64,000 bases of DNA from Pseudoalteromonas phenolica (GTDB lineage: Bacteria; Pseudomonadota; Gammaproteobacteria; Enterobacterales; Alteromonadaceae): NCBI RefSeq assembly GCF_001444405.1, contig NZ_CP013187.1, positions 2,356,001 to 2,420,000 on the forward strand, in the 5' to 3' direction. The notes under the pieces are model-generated. The model was not told where the DNA came from and did not search any database. It worked only from the letters and a program-made list of their open reading frames with translations. This document shows, piece by piece, positions 53,153 to 62,752 of this stretch (position 1 is its first letter; the number at the start of each line of letters is the position of its first letter). The position numbers were made by a program, and so were the translations under genes.

Positions 53153-54226
53153 CTAAAAAATGACCATTAGCATAATGAAGCTTATTGCCAATGAAGCCCA
53201 GACCACAGCCATAAATTGCGGCCTATTCTTGCAAAGAATCAGTACAAGCGGCGTGATCAATAAACTAACCCACATACTCAAATGCGATGAGAAAAGGCAA
53301 AGCATTGGCAAAGTAAACATGCTTGATAGCGCAATCAAATACGCGTGCTGAGATCGCTTTATTTGCGGTAACTGATTTAAACTTCTCCAAAATAGCCGAT
53401 GTTCTTTAACATACTTGTTCGTTTCTATAAATAGACTTGACCACCATAACTGGTTTATTAGCGCACCTCCAAGAGCATACCAATGCACAAGATCAGAACG
53501 CTCAGTCACTATGATAAAAACCGCCCAAAACACTAACCCACTCATGGTAAAGCGCCAAGTCAGAGACCAAATGTTGTCTTTAAAATAACTCAACCAAAAT
53601 GTCCAAGGTGTGATAGTTATCTGATAAGAACAATTGAGCCGTTTTGGTAAATATAACGATATTAGTAGCAATAAGTTTAGCGCTAAAAAAAACATCAAGA
53701 CTGATTCAAAAAATAATAGGCCTATAAATGCAAGAACACTTGCCCAAATAACTGCCGCAGGTCGATACATTAATACAAGAGCAAAACTAAGTTGTGTAAA
53801 GGCAAACACAAGATAGTGCGGCGCACGGCTCAGTTTGTCAGCCCCCATTGCTATCATCAAGAATACACTCAAGCCAAACAAAAGATGGCACATCATTAGA
53901 GCTGTAATATCACTCAGTATTTGCGGAAACTTATTTTTGAGTAATGTGGTATGAAAAGTACGATGTTTTAGGTCTAAAATCGCAGGTTTTAGCACAGTCA
54001 TTAACAAAGATTGAAAAATTAAATATGCCAAACCGACTTGCATACTGACCACTTCACTGCTGCTTTGTACAATTTTACCTAAGCCAAAAAATAAGCCCGC
54101 AATAAGTCCTGGTAAGAAAATATAAAACATCGTCATGAGCATAAGTACAAACTGTTGAAGCTGTTTAAATAGCTCATTTATGGCGAGACTAAATGCCTGA
54201 TGACGGTATGAAAAGTAATGCTTCAT
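53153..54226 (-). CDS. Probable ABC transporter permease, unknown substrate
   Basis: 357 residues, about eight to ten hydrophobic helices, rich in Phe, Leu and Trp, with no soluble domain. Starts 5 bases after the stop of an ATP-binding subunit, so it is very probably its membrane partner (ABC-2 exporter type). No family motif was recognised, and no substrate can be suggested. The terminator follows. Confidence 0.7.
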   Translation of the reverse strand: MKHYFSYRHQAFSLAINELFKQLQQFVLMLMTMFYIFLPGLIAGLFFGLGKIVQSSSEVVSMQVGLAYLIFQSLLMTVLKPAILDLKHRTFHTTLLKNKFPQILSDITALMMCHLLFGLSVFLMIAMGADKLSRAPHYLVFAFTQLSFALVLMYRPAAVIWASVLAFIGLLFFESVLMFFLALNLLLLISLYLPKRLNCSYQITITPWTFWLSYFKDNIWSLTWRFTMSGLVFWAVFIIVTERSDLVHWYALGGALINQLWWSSLFIETNKYVKEHRLFWRSLNQLPQIKRSQHAYLIALSSMFTLPMLCLFSSHLSMWVSLLITPLVLILCKNRPQFMAVVWASLAISFIMLMVIF

Positions 54227-54231
54227 AGCGC

Positions 54232-54816
54232 TTACTCTCCGAACAAGGGCTGCTGTTCAAAGCCAATTTCAACGAAAGGCTCTGGCTCATGACAACTAAT
54301 TATTAATTGCCCTTTATACTGCTCAATCCAAGCTAGTAGCGCTTTTACACTCTCTGTATCAAGCGCTGCACTCGGCTCATCTAGAATTAAATAATCACAG
54401 TGACGCATCATGGCATTAATTAATTGCAGTTTCTTTTGGTTACCCGAAGACAACTCACCTACTTTAGTATCGAGAAACTGATTGAAATGTAACATCTCAC
54501 AAAATGCATCTGGCCATTTACATTGCCAACTAGACTGCGTGAGCGTCAATATTTGTTTCGCAGTTAAAAAAGTAGGAAAAGGAATTTTGTCTGAGGCAAT
54601 AGCAACTTTATTTTGTAATTTCGCAACCTTATTTCCACCTAATAAAATTTCCCCACTGTAATGAGGGTCGAGGCCAGCAATAATGGTAAATAACGTTGTT
54701 TTCCCCAAGCCATTTTCGGCTTCAATACACAGCTTATTTGCATTAAAAACGCTTGAGTAATTTTGAAAAACGATTTTATTTGCAAAGCTCTTGGTAAGAT
54801 TTTTTACTTCAATCAC
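54232..54816 (-). CDS. ABC transporter ATP-binding protein
   Basis: 194 residues from GTG at 54816, chosen because AAGGAG stands 6 bases before it and MIEVKNLTKSF is the natural start; the ATG at 54840 would contain that ribosome site. Walker A is slightly unusual, EAENGLGKTTL; signature LSSGNQKKL; Walker B YLILDEPSAALD; switch His in ISCHEPE. Short, single-domain exporter-type ATPase paired with the permease downstream. Confidence 0.87.
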   Translation of the reverse strand: MIEVKNLTKSFANKIVFQNYSSVFNANKLCIEAENGLGKTTLFTIIAGLDPHYSGEILLGGNKVAKLQNKVAIASDKIPFPTFLTAKQILTLTQSSWQCKWPDAFCEMLHFNQFLDTKVGELSSGNQKKLQLINAMMRHCDYLILDEPSAALDTESVKALLAWIEQYKGQLIISCHEPEPFVEIGFEQQPLFGE

Positions 54817-54891
54817 ACGATACTCCTTTTTGAAGAGCATGACTGTAGCATATTTAGGGATAAAGATACGGGAAGAATAAGAGAAGTTTAC

Positions 54892-54966
54892 TGGCAGCCT
54901 CTACAGGAATCGAACCTGTAACTACCCCTTAGGAGGGGGTCGTTATATCCATTTAACTAAGAGGCC
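54892..54966 (-). tRNA. tRNA-Arg (anticodon CCU)
   Basis: 75 bases including an encoded CCA end. Acceptor stem GGCCTCT pairs with AGAGGCT (one G-U); anticodon stem ACCCC/GGGGT closes loop CTCCTAA with anticodon CCT; T-arm ACAGG TTCGATT CCTGT. Close in sequence to E. coli tRNA-Arg(CCU), known as an integration site (argU/argW type), but no integrase or element lies beside it here. Confidence 0.95.
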
Positions 54967-55056
54967 AAGCCATTGATATTTATAATATATAGCTAATCGT
55001 TCAGATTCAAGTCTACAGAGCTTGTTAAGCTAAAAATTTAAGCGATGCAAATTAAG

Positions 55057-55719
55057 TTATCTCGAAGACACTAAAATGTTTTCTGTTCTCAATACATACC
55101 AAGGGATCATTTTGCTCGATGTTGCTATGACCTTTTTGCTTTCAAGCGACATAACACGGGCATTCACGAGCACACCTTTATCGCGATAAAGCATGGTGCC
55201 AGATAACACATATTCAGCTGCATCAGAGTTAAATTTTGATTCAGACTTTCGGCTAAAAACATAATCTCCCTTTCGAGAAATATACACATTATCCATCAGT
55301 TTAGTATCAACAACTTGATAGCCAAATCGATGTAATTGATGCATAAATGTTTCAGCCAATTGATTCCCTAACTGATCACTGGTCTGCAACGTGCCATCTA
55401 AACGAACAAATGAAGCAACAGCGAGCTCTGTCGACATCTTTTGTGCCTCATTTAACAAATCAGACAACTCAATGGCCATCTGCTCCACATAATTGTCGAG
55501 TTTTACAAAATGATTCATTGGTACATAGTCAGGCTTAGTTGGCTGAATTTCTTCATGTTCAATCTCAGACTGCATTTTAGTAGAGACTGCGTCTGTCTCC
55601 ATTGGCTGCTCATTCATCACAACCACGGATTGACTCATAGCTGGCTGTCCCATTAATAAACTGCAGCCAGAAAGAGTAACAGCTGACGTTAAAATTGAGA
55701 GCAAAGAGAGAGTTTTCAT
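55057..55719 (-). CDS. FlgO-like outer-membrane lipoprotein (third of three)
   Basis: 220 residues with a lipoprotein signal (lipobox TLSGC, Cys19). The FlgO domain covers about 75-210: VASFVRLDG, LGNQLAETFMHQLHRFGYQVVD, YVLSGTMLYRDKGVLVNARVM. FlgO of Vibrio cholerae is a flagellar outer-membrane lipoprotein, but no flagellar gene is visible here. Starts 9 bases after the previous copy. Last of three tandem paralogues. Confidence 0.85.
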   Translation of the reverse strand: MKTLSLLSILTSAVTLSGCSLLMGQPAMSQSVVVMNEQPMETDAVSTKMQSEIEHEEIQPTKPDYVPMNHFVKLDNYVEQMAIELSDLLNEAQKMSTELAVASFVRLDGTLQTSDQLGNQLAETFMHQLHRFGYQVVDTKLMDNVYISRKGDYVFSRKSESKFNSDAAEYVLSGTMLYRDKGVLVNARVMSLESKKVIATSSKMIPWYVLRTENILVSSR

Positions 55720-55728
55720 CTAGTCCTC

Positions 55729-56403
55729 CTATCTTGCATTTGATTTCAACATGATCCCGTCAGTGCGCTCACTGCTGCCAAGTGCATCTAATACAGATTG
55801 CGGGATTAAGCCTTGAGCAGAGCCGACAACCGCTTTACTTTGCAAGCCAACAACACGGACGTTAACTAATACACCGCCTTTATGATTGACTAGAGTACCT
55901 GCCATCACATATTGAAAGTTTTGCTCTTCATCAAGCTCTAGATAATCACGACTGAATACGAAATCACCTTTTGGTGTTACACGCATATAGCCTGTTGTTT
56001 TGAAGTCGATAACAGGGATACCGTATTGATATAGCTCATGCATAAAGCTTTCTGAGATCTGGTTGCCTAGTAGCGTCCCCTCGTCATACTTGTCGTCTAA
56101 AAATACAAAGCTGGCAACAGCCAATGGCGTATTTTGATTTACATATTTTAGGTTTGACGCCAAGTCTTGCATCATACCGCGGACATAATGGTTGATGTTT
56201 TTTTTAGGGCCATTATGTGTACCAAACATTTGCTTTTGCTCAGGCGTTTCAGCTTGAAAGAACTGATTGGTATTCATAGGTGACTGTATACTGCGTGTTA
56301 TTTTAGTCGAATGAATAGTTTGCGCATTACTCTCGTAATTCTCTTGCATTGTAGCGCAGCCCATAACTGATAATGCTAATAATGATGTTAACAGTGCTTT
56401 CAT
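55729..56403 (-). CDS. FlgO-like outer-membrane lipoprotein (second of three)
   Basis: 224 residues; lipobox VMGC (Cys16). Same domain as its neighbours: VASFVFLDD, LGNQISESFMHELYQYGIPVID, YVMAGTLVNHKGGVLVNVRVV. The sequence differs enough from the other two copies to be an old duplication. Starts 13 bases after the upstream copy. Confidence 0.86.
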   Translation of the reverse strand: MKALLTSLLALSVMGCATMQENYESNAQTIHSTKITRSIQSPMNTNQFFQAETPEQKQMFGTHNGPKKNINHYVRGMMQDLASNLKYVNQNTPLAVASFVFLDDKYDEGTLLGNQISESFMHELYQYGIPVIDFKTTGYMRVTPKGDFVFSRDYLELDEEQNFQYVMAGTLVNHKGGVLVNVRVVGLQSKAVVGSAQGLIPQSVLDALGSSERTDGIMLKSNAR

Positions 56404-56416
56404 GTTCTGCTCCTAA

Positions 56417-57040
56417 TTAATACTCTGCTCGGTATAGTTTGTCGTTGCGCATTTGTACTTTTTCGTCTGTCCACATGACGTTAATCGGTACTTCTGCAAA
56501 ACCTGCTGAAATCACTTGCCCATTGAGGACATTAACCAAACGCGCATTAATCATGTTTGCATGCTCTTGTCGTGTGATAGTGCCAAGAATAACGTAGTCA
56601 ATGTTTTGACGAGCTCTAAGGTTGTTAAGGTCACGTGTCAACATATCCTCATGATGTTCACTGACTGTGATTGAATTGCTAAGTCTATGTTCAACCATGC
56701 TATAACCTAGTTGGGTCATTTGGGTTATCAAACTTTCTTGAATTTGCTGGCTAAGACCACTGCTTTGCTGAACGGCAGTTTTTTGCCCCAACTCAGTTGC
56801 CATAGTGAAGCTCATAACGGCAATACTAGCATTTCTAAGCCTGCCCGCTTCACCTCGATATAACTGCGAAGCTAAATTACTAGTGTATTGGTGAAGTGAG
56901 AAACTAGACATGCCCTTTACCTCCATAGGTAACGACCCCTCTACCCCCTTGGGGTTAGCTAGTTCTTCTTCTCGTTTAATCTCATTTAATAACTGGCAGC
57001 CACTTAATAACGTGAAAAGGGCTAATATACACAGGCGCAT
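56417..57040 (-). CDS. FlgO-like outer-membrane lipoprotein (first of three)
   Basis: 207 residues from ATG at 57040; GGAG 5 bases before it and the lipoprotein signal right after (lipobox LLSGC, Cys15) favour it over an in-frame ATG at 57076. FlgO domain about 65-195: IAVMSFTMA, LSQQIQESLITQMTQLGYSMVE, YVILGTITRQEHANMINARLV. Most divergent of the trio. No terminator separates the three, so they form one operon. Confidence 0.85.
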   Translation of the reverse strand: MRLCILALFTLLSGCQLLNEIKREEELANPKGVEGSLPMEVKGMSSFSLHQYTSNLASQLYRGEAGRLRNASIAVMSFTMATELGQKTAVQQSSGLSQQIQESLITQMTQLGYSMVEHRLSNSITVSEHHEDMLTRDLNNLRARQNIDYVILGTITRQEHANMINARLVNVLNGQVISAGFAEVPINVMWTDEKVQMRNDKLYRAEY

Positions 57041-57210
57041 GACAACTCCGCATAAATCTTTTCTTAAAAAAAGCAAGAATCACGCCAAGCAAATTCCGCG
57101 TTCAAACTCATTAGTAAACTTATCGACCAGTTTCTAGATAACTTAAGGTAGAAGTAACATTAAAGGAAGGGAATAATTTAAATGTATGTAACAAGCATCA
57201 AAGTACTATT

Positions 57211-57243
57211 GCCCCTATTCAAACAAAAATTAAAAATAGGGGC
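57211..57243. repeat. Inverted repeat downstream of thyA
   Basis: GCCCCTATT (57211-57219) and AATAGGGGC (57235-57243), 9-base perfect stem with a 15-base AT-rich loop, 13 bases after the thyA stop. It lacks a T-run after the stem on the minus strand, so terminator function is uncertain. Confidence 0.5.
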
Positions 57244-57256
57244 TAATAGGTATTAA

Positions 57257-58108
57257 TTACACAGAGAAAGGATAAGCAATTGGCTCATGGTATTGATAAC
57301 CCTCAACGTCAAAATCGTCGAGTGTTACCCATGTTTCAATATCTTCTAAGGTTTTGATCTCTGGATTAATATGTAGCTTAGGAGATGGGAAAGGCTCTCT
57401 TTTAAGTTGAACATCGCGCATAAGCTCTAATTGATCTTCATAAATATGCGCATTGACTATTTTGTGGTATGCCTTACCGGGTTTGTGACCCGTAATTTGC
57501 GCCATTAATGCCAATAAAGTAAACACTTGTATTTGGTTGAAGTTTTGACCTAACGGCACGTCACATGAACGTTGTGATGATGTTAAATATAGCGTATCAC
57601 CCAATAGAGAAAAAGTATGTGTGTGCATACATGGGCGTAAACACCCCATTTCAAATTCACCTGGATTATAAAATGTCAGAATCTCACCACGGTCATCAAC
57701 ACCATTACGTAAATCGTTATAGATTTTTCGTAACTGATCAAATTCTTTACCTTCTGAGTTACGCCAGTTACGACCTTGTACACCGTAAACACGACCCATA
57801 TCGTCTTCACCTTTACGATAAGGGTTTTGCAACCAGGCTTCGTTATCATTCGCATTGGCGTTCCAAGTATTGCAACCAATAGCGCGAAATTGCGCAGCGT
57901 TATTATAACCACGAAGATAACCAAGCAACTCAGCAATGGCTGCTTTCCAATAGCTTTTTCTAGTTGTTACTAGAGGAAATTCATTCGCAGCTACATTGTA
58001 TTCTAAATCAGCGTTAATAACTGATAAGCAACGTTTACCGGTTCTTTCGTTTTCAACCCACACACCTTCATCAACGATGCGACGGCATAAATTTAAATAC
58101 TGGTCCAT
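57257..58108 (-). CDS. thyA: Thymidylate synthase ThyA
   Basis: Makes dTMP from dUMP with methylene-tetrahydrofolate. 283 residues, the longer marine gammaproteobacterial form (E. coli 264). Catalytic Cys160 in LRPCMHTH and the phosphate-binding arginine in SQRSCDVPLG. The invariant end is kept in modified form (IAYPFSV). Last gene of the conserved rppH-ptsP-tauE-lgt-thyA series. Confidence 0.94.
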   Translation of the reverse strand: MDQYLNLCRRIVDEGVWVENERTGKRCLSVINADLEYNVAANEFPLVTTRKSYWKAAIAELLGYLRGYNNAAQFRAIGCNTWNANANDNEAWLQNPYRKGEDDMGRVYGVQGRNWRNSEGKEFDQLRKIYNDLRNGVDDRGEILTFYNPGEFEMGCLRPCMHTHTFSLLGDTLYLTSSQRSCDVPLGQNFNQIQVFTLLALMAQITGHKPGKAYHKIVNAHIYEDQLELMRDVQLKREPFPSPKLHINPEIKTLEDIETWVTLDDFDVEGYQYHEPIAYPFSV

Positions 58109-58153
58109 AAAAATACCTTAATTCTGAACTCTACCCTTCATATTTAAGAGTAA

Positions 58154-58942
58154 TTATTTTTGTGCGGCTGGTTTTGTTTTATATGCCCAAATCATAATAC
58201 CAAGGCCAGCAATGATCATTGGCATTGATAGAATTTGGCCTTGTGAAATCAGGCCGCCATATAAACCAATATGGGCGTCAGGTTCGCGGAAATATTCGAT
58301 ACAGAATCTAAAGAAACCGTAACCGAATAAGAATAGGCCAGCGACACTGCCCGTAGGGCGTGGCTTTTTAGCAAACCAAATGAGCATAATAAATAACACT
58401 AGGCCTTCGAAAAAAGCTTCGTATAATTGCGATGGATGACGCGGTAATGGCCCACCAGTTGGGAATACCATCGCCCAAGGCACGTCTGACGTACGGCCCC
58501 ATAATTCACCATTGATAAAGTTACCAATACGGCCAGCCAATAGACCAACAGGAACCAATGGTACGACAAAGTCGCCAACCGCAAAAGGTGAACGTTTAGT
58601 ACGCCAAGCGAAAATAAAAATGGCAGTTATCACACCTAATGCGCCACCATGGAATGACATGCCCCCTTCCCAGATTTTGAAAAGGTAAAGTGGGTTTTCT
58701 AATAAATAGGAGAATTGATAGAACAGCACATAACCAACTCGACCACCTAAAATCACACCTATCATGCCGTAAAATAATAAGTCATCAACTTCTTCTGTTT
58801 TCCAACCTGAGTTTGGTTTTGCTGCTTGACGCTTACCAAACCACATTGCAAACGCAAAGCCGATTAAATACATGAGTCCGTACCAACGGACACTTAAAGG
58901 CCCAATCGAAAAAATGATGGGATCAATTTGTGGAAACTCCAT
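58154..58942 (-). CDS. lgt: Prolipoprotein diacylglyceryl transferase
   Basis: Inner-membrane enzyme adding diacylglycerol to the lipobox cysteine of prolipoproteins. 262 residues, seven membrane helices. The Lgt signature is GRIGNFINGELWGR; other marks are RWYGLMYLIGF at the start and HGGALG. It serves the lipoproteins encoded in this window. Upstream of thyA as in E. coli. Confidence 0.96.
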   Translation of the reverse strand: MEFPQIDPIIFSIGPLSVRWYGLMYLIGFAFAMWFGKRQAAKPNSGWKTEEVDDLLFYGMIGVILGGRVGYVLFYQFSYLLENPLYLFKIWEGGMSFHGGALGVITAIFIFAWRTKRSPFAVGDFVVPLVPVGLLAGRIGNFINGELWGRTSDVPWAMVFPTGGPLPRHPSQLYEAFFEGLVLFIMLIWFAKKPRPTGSVAGLFLFGYGFFRFCIEYFREPDAHIGLYGGLISQGQILSMPMIIAGLGIMIWAYKTKPAAQK

Positions 58943-58951
58943 AGCCTTTCC

Positions 58952-59764
58952 TTAATTAACAATCATGTTGGCAGCGATAACCATGAGTAGCGCTGCAAAG
59001 ATTTTTTTTATTGTTGAAACAGGTAAATATTGCGTCGATTTTGCGCCTATTGGCGCCATAAACCAGGAGGTTGAAACAATGCCTAGTAGAGCCGGTAAAT
59101 AAACAAACCCAGCAAAGCCTTGAGCCAACTCAAAATGCTTACTACCTGCACTGATATAACCCAGCGACCCAAATAAGGCGATTACAATACCACAAGCGGA
59201 TGCACAGCCGATGGCTTTTTTCATATCCATTGAGAAAAACGTCAACAAAGGTACAAGTAACGCCCCCCCTCCGATACCAATCATCGCAGAAAGGCCACCT
59301 GTAATACTGGTAAAAAAAGTTAAAATAGGGCCATTTGGTAAGGCTCTCGAAGGCGGTGTCGCTGCTTTCCTGCTGCTGTAGAGCATTTTTAAAGCAATTA
59401 GAACCACACAAACAGAGAAAATAATCCTAACTACCGCTTCAGGTAGAAGAGAGGCCATAAAGCCACTCACTAAAGCCCCTAAAGCCACACCTGACATGAT
59501 CCAAGGTGCGACTTGCCACGGTACATTACCATTTTTATGATGAGCTAAAGCCGAAGACGTCGAAGTAAATAGAATAGAAGCCAAAGAGGTTGCGATCGCT
59601 GCAATCACTACCTGTTCTGCTGGAAGAACATCAAAATGCAACAAAATAGCGCTTAATACAGGTACTATGATAAGGCCACCACCTATCCCTAATAACCCGG
59701 CTAAAAAGCCTACACCACTGCCCAAAATGGCACAGTAGAGGACAAGCAGTAACAAGTCATTCAT
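58952..59764 (-). CDS. TauE/SafE family sulfite exporter-like protein
   Basis: 270 residues, eight hydrophobic helices, two repeated halves with GLLGIGGGLIIVPVL and AMIGIGGGALLVPLL, the TauE/SafE signatures. Substrate unknown (anion, sulfur compound or organic acid). It lies 9 bases before lgt in the same direction, in the place where E. coli has no such gene but many marine relatives do. Confidence 0.9.
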   Translation of the reverse strand: MNDLLLLVLYCAILGSGVGFLAGLLGIGGGLIIVPVLSAILLHFDVLPAEQVVIAAIATSLASILFTSTSSALAHHKNGNVPWQVAPWIMSGVALGALVSGFMASLLPEAVVRIIFSVCVVLIALKMLYSSRKAATPPSRALPNGPILTFFTSITGGLSAMIGIGGGALLVPLLTFFSMDMKKAIGCASACGIVIALFGSLGYISAGSKHFELAQGFAGFVYLPALLGIVSTSWFMAPIGAKSTQYLPVSTIKKIFAALLMVIAANMIVN

Positions 59765-59848
59765 GAACGCATTCTCTTCTTATAATTTGCGCGTCATTTT
59801 ACCCGATTTGAAATTGATTAAACACCTGAAATAAACCTTAACAAACAG

Positions 59849-62122
59849 TTAGTGTTTAGATTGGTAGAGTAATTCACTAAACTCATTCTCTATCATAAAG
59901 CTCTTAAGTAAACGGTGAACTTGTTTCGTCGTCGATTGCTTTAGACACTCACTTAAAAGCGCTTCCATATCAGCGACTTTTAAACGCCTGAGTACCCACT
60001 TCACCTTACTCATTGTCGAAATATTCATACTTAAACGTCGATAACCCATTGCTATCAATAAAATAGCGCCTTCAGGTTCACCGCCTAACTCACCACACAA
60101 GCTAAAGGGCAGTTCTAAATTTTGACATTGTGAGGCAACCTGGTTGAGCACACGTAATACACTCGGATGGAATGGGTCAAAAAGATCGGCTACTTGCGCG
60201 TTATTTCTATCAACCGCAAGTAGATATTGGGTTAAATCATTACTACCGACCGAACAAAAGTCGACTTTGTCAGCCCACTCAGGCAGTAAATAAATGCTAG
60301 AAGGCACTTCAAGCATGACGCCGATTTCTGGTTTCTCGATTTGAATAAATTGATCAGCCCACTCTTCTTGCAATTCAAAGTAAGCTTGCTCGAGTAACTT
60401 AAGCGCTTCATCTACTTCTTCGGTATGACTCACCATAGGTAACATAATCTTTAGATTACCTAATCCCGTATTGGCCTTTAACATAGCTTTAAGCTGATCT
60501 AACAACAGCTCAGGATGATCTAGAGAAATCCTGATCCCGCGCCAACCCAGAAACGGATTTTCTTCAGTAAAGTTAAAATAGTCGAGTACTTTATCGCCAC
60601 CAATGTCGAGCGTTCTCATTACCACATTTTCTGGGTGATAACGGGTCAATACTGCTCTATACCATTGCTCTTGTTCAGCTTGTGTCGGAAATTGGCCTTT
60701 TTGCATAAACCAAGCTTCTGTCCGGTATAGACCAACCCCATCACAGTATTTGGCAATTTCTTGCTCTGTCGACAAATCCAAACCTGCATTTACTAACAAG
60801 CTTATATGCTCGCCATCAAGCGTTACAGCTTCTAAATGATGCTCTGCTTCAAATTTATCATGTAATTTACTTTCTTGAAGATGTAGCTGTTTATATTCTT
60901 TTTTAAGCGCAGGCGTGGGCGAAATATAAACTCGCCCTGCATAAGCATCTAGAATGATATCTTTGTTTTCAAACTGTAATAACGGAATGTCTTCAATACC
61001 CCAAACAGCTGGAATGCCCATTGCTCTGGTAAGTATAGAAGCGTGTGAGTTTGCAGAGCCATTCACACTGATCACCCCTTTTAAGCGCTCTTTTGGTACT
61101 TCAGCCAACATGGTCGGAGTTAATGTGTGCGTAATTAAAATAGTATCTTTTGGATAGGATTTAACGGCTTGTTCTGTACTCATAAGATGATGTAAAACAC
61201 GTAACCCTATTTCTTTTACGTCTATTGCTCGCTCTTTTATATAAGGGTCAGACATAGCATTAAATTGGCTAACCAAGCTTTCAATGACATATTTTAGTGC
61301 GCTTTTTGCACTCCACCCTTGCTCTAGCTGCGCTTCAACCTGTCGGCCTAAACTGCGGGCATCTAATAATTGCTGATACACTTCAAAAATCGCGACTGCT
61401 TCTTTTGGCATAGAGTCACTGAATGTTGAAGCCATAATATGAAAGTCTTGTCGTGTTGCAGATACAGCTTGTGCAAAAAGCTTTTTCTGTTGTTCCACAT
61501 TATCGCTTCTTTGCATATCTATGCTTTCAAAATCAAGTTTTGGGATCACAACAAAACCGTGTCCTAAAGCAATGCCCGGAGAACCCGACACCCCTTTTAG
61601 CACAGAGGTTTTTTTAGCTGTTGTTTCTACAGATAAAATTGATTTTGCTTCGGTGTTAGCTAGTTGAGATGCTAACTGAGCTGATAAAGTAATTAGGAAA
61701 GATTCTTCGTCATTGCTAAATGAGCGCGCTTGCTTTTGCTGTACAACAATAACGCCAATGACTTTTCTCTGATGAACAAGTGGCACCGATAAAAAAGCAT
61801 TATAACCTTCTTCGTGTACCTCGGGAGAAAGCTTAAATCTTGGGTGAGACTGAGCATGGGCGATATTGATAGGCTCTTCACGTTGCGCAACTAAACCAAC
61901 CAAGCCCTCTGTAAAGCCAATTCTAAAATTACCGATTGCCTCTGGATTCAGCCCATCACTGGCCATCAAGATGAAATTATCTTGGCTGTAATCAGCGAAG
62001 TAGATAGAGCAGCACTCTGTGGCGAGTGCTTCTTTTACCATGGCGACAAAACGATTAAGTGCATCAGTTAATGTGGGCTGTTGCGCCACTGCTTCAACAA
62101 TGGTTCGTAATGTCGCTAGCAC
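59849..62122 (-). CDS. ptsP: PtsP, enzyme I of the nitrogen phosphotransferase system
   Basis: Phosphoenolpyruvate-protein phosphotransferase that starts the PTS-Ntr chain. 757 residues (E. coli 748). GAF sensor domain (about 1-165), then enzyme I with phosphorylated His360 in GSANSHASILTR, and the PEP-binding barrel with TLDIGGDK and SLCGELGG. GAF domains in PtsP respond to glutamine and 2-oxoglutarate. Starts 15 bases after rppH, as in E. coli. Confidence 0.95.
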   Translation of the reverse strand: MLATLRTIVEAVAQQPTLTDALNRFVAMVKEALATECCSIYFADYSQDNFILMASDGLNPEAIGNFRIGFTEGLVGLVAQREEPINIAHAQSHPRFKLSPEVHEEGYNAFLSVPLVHQRKVIGVIVVQQKQARSFSNDEESFLITLSAQLASQLANTEAKSILSVETTAKKTSVLKGVSGSPGIALGHGFVVIPKLDFESIDMQRSDNVEQQKKLFAQAVSATRQDFHIMASTFSDSMPKEAVAIFEVYQQLLDARSLGRQVEAQLEQGWSAKSALKYVIESLVSQFNAMSDPYIKERAIDVKEIGLRVLHHLMSTEQAVKSYPKDTILITHTLTPTMLAEVPKERLKGVISVNGSANSHASILTRAMGIPAVWGIEDIPLLQFENKDIILDAYAGRVYISPTPALKKEYKQLHLQESKLHDKFEAEHHLEAVTLDGEHISLLVNAGLDLSTEQEIAKYCDGVGLYRTEAWFMQKGQFPTQAEQEQWYRAVLTRYHPENVVMRTLDIGGDKVLDYFNFTEENPFLGWRGIRISLDHPELLLDQLKAMLKANTGLGNLKIMLPMVSHTEEVDEALKLLEQAYFELQEEWADQFIQIEKPEIGVMLEVPSSIYLLPEWADKVDFCSVGSNDLTQYLLAVDRNNAQVADLFDPFHPSVLRVLNQVASQCQNLELPFSLCGELGGEPEGAILLIAMGYRRLSMNISTMSKVKWVLRRLKVADMEALLSECLKQSTTKQVHRLLKSFMIENEFSELLYQSKH

Positions 62123-62137
62123 AATCTTCTCCTTAAT

Positions 62138-62665
62138 CTAACGGCGATGTCGCCAATGATGTTGCTCTTTAGATGAATGCTCTTTTCTATTAAAAGGCAT
62201 TGCAAATGGTGCGAACTCTTTCATCACACGGCGATATACATCACGCTTAAAAGACACCACTTGACGAACAGGATACCAATAACTCACCCACCGCCAATCA
62301 TCAAACTCGGGGTGATGCGTATGTAATAAGTCTACATCTTCATCTTTACAACGGAGTTTCAATAAAAACCATTTTTGTTTTTGACCAATACACACTGGGC
62401 TTGAATCTTTACGGATCAAGCGCTTAGGCAGTTTGTATCTTAACCAATGTTTAGAGCTTGCAACAATCTCAACATCTTCTGGCTTTAACCCAACTTCTTC
62501 ATGTAACTCTCGGTACATGGTTTGCTCTGGGGTTTCACCATCGTCTACTCCACCCTGTGGAAACTGCCATGAATGTTGTCCATAGCGTCGTGCCCAAAAA
62601 ACCTGACCTTGATTATTACAGATCACAATTCCGACATTGGCACGAAATCCTTCGGCATCAATCAC
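62138..62665 (-). CDS. rppH: RNA pyrophosphohydrolase RppH
   Basis: Nudix enzyme removing pyrophosphate from 5' ends of mRNA to trigger decay. 175 residues (E. coli 176). Start IDAEGFRANVGIVI is family-typical. Nudix box from GGVDDGETPEQ to REXXEEXG in RELHEEVG is intact. First gene of the rppH-ptsP-tauE-lgt-thyA series. The DnaA-box cluster lies in the gap upstream. Confidence 0.95.
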   Translation of the reverse strand: MIDAEGFRANVGIVICNNQGQVFWARRYGQHSWQFPQGGVDDGETPEQTMYRELHEEVGLKPEDVEIVASSKHWLRYKLPKRLIRKDSSPVCIGQKQKWFLLKLRCKDEDVDLLHTHHPEFDDWRWVSYWYPVRQVVSFKRDVYRRVMKEFAPFAMPFNRKEHSSKEQHHWRHRR

Positions 62666-62752
62666 CTTAGTGCCTCATTTCTTAAGTCGATATTTTTTGA
62701 TTGTTCCATAACTTAATGCCTACAGCAAATATAATTCCAGCTTTCTACCACC

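Noticed and set aside
54892..54966. tRNA-Arg as attachment site of a genomic island
   Set aside because: No integrase, no repeated tRNA 3' end nearby, and ordinary chromosomal genes on both sides.
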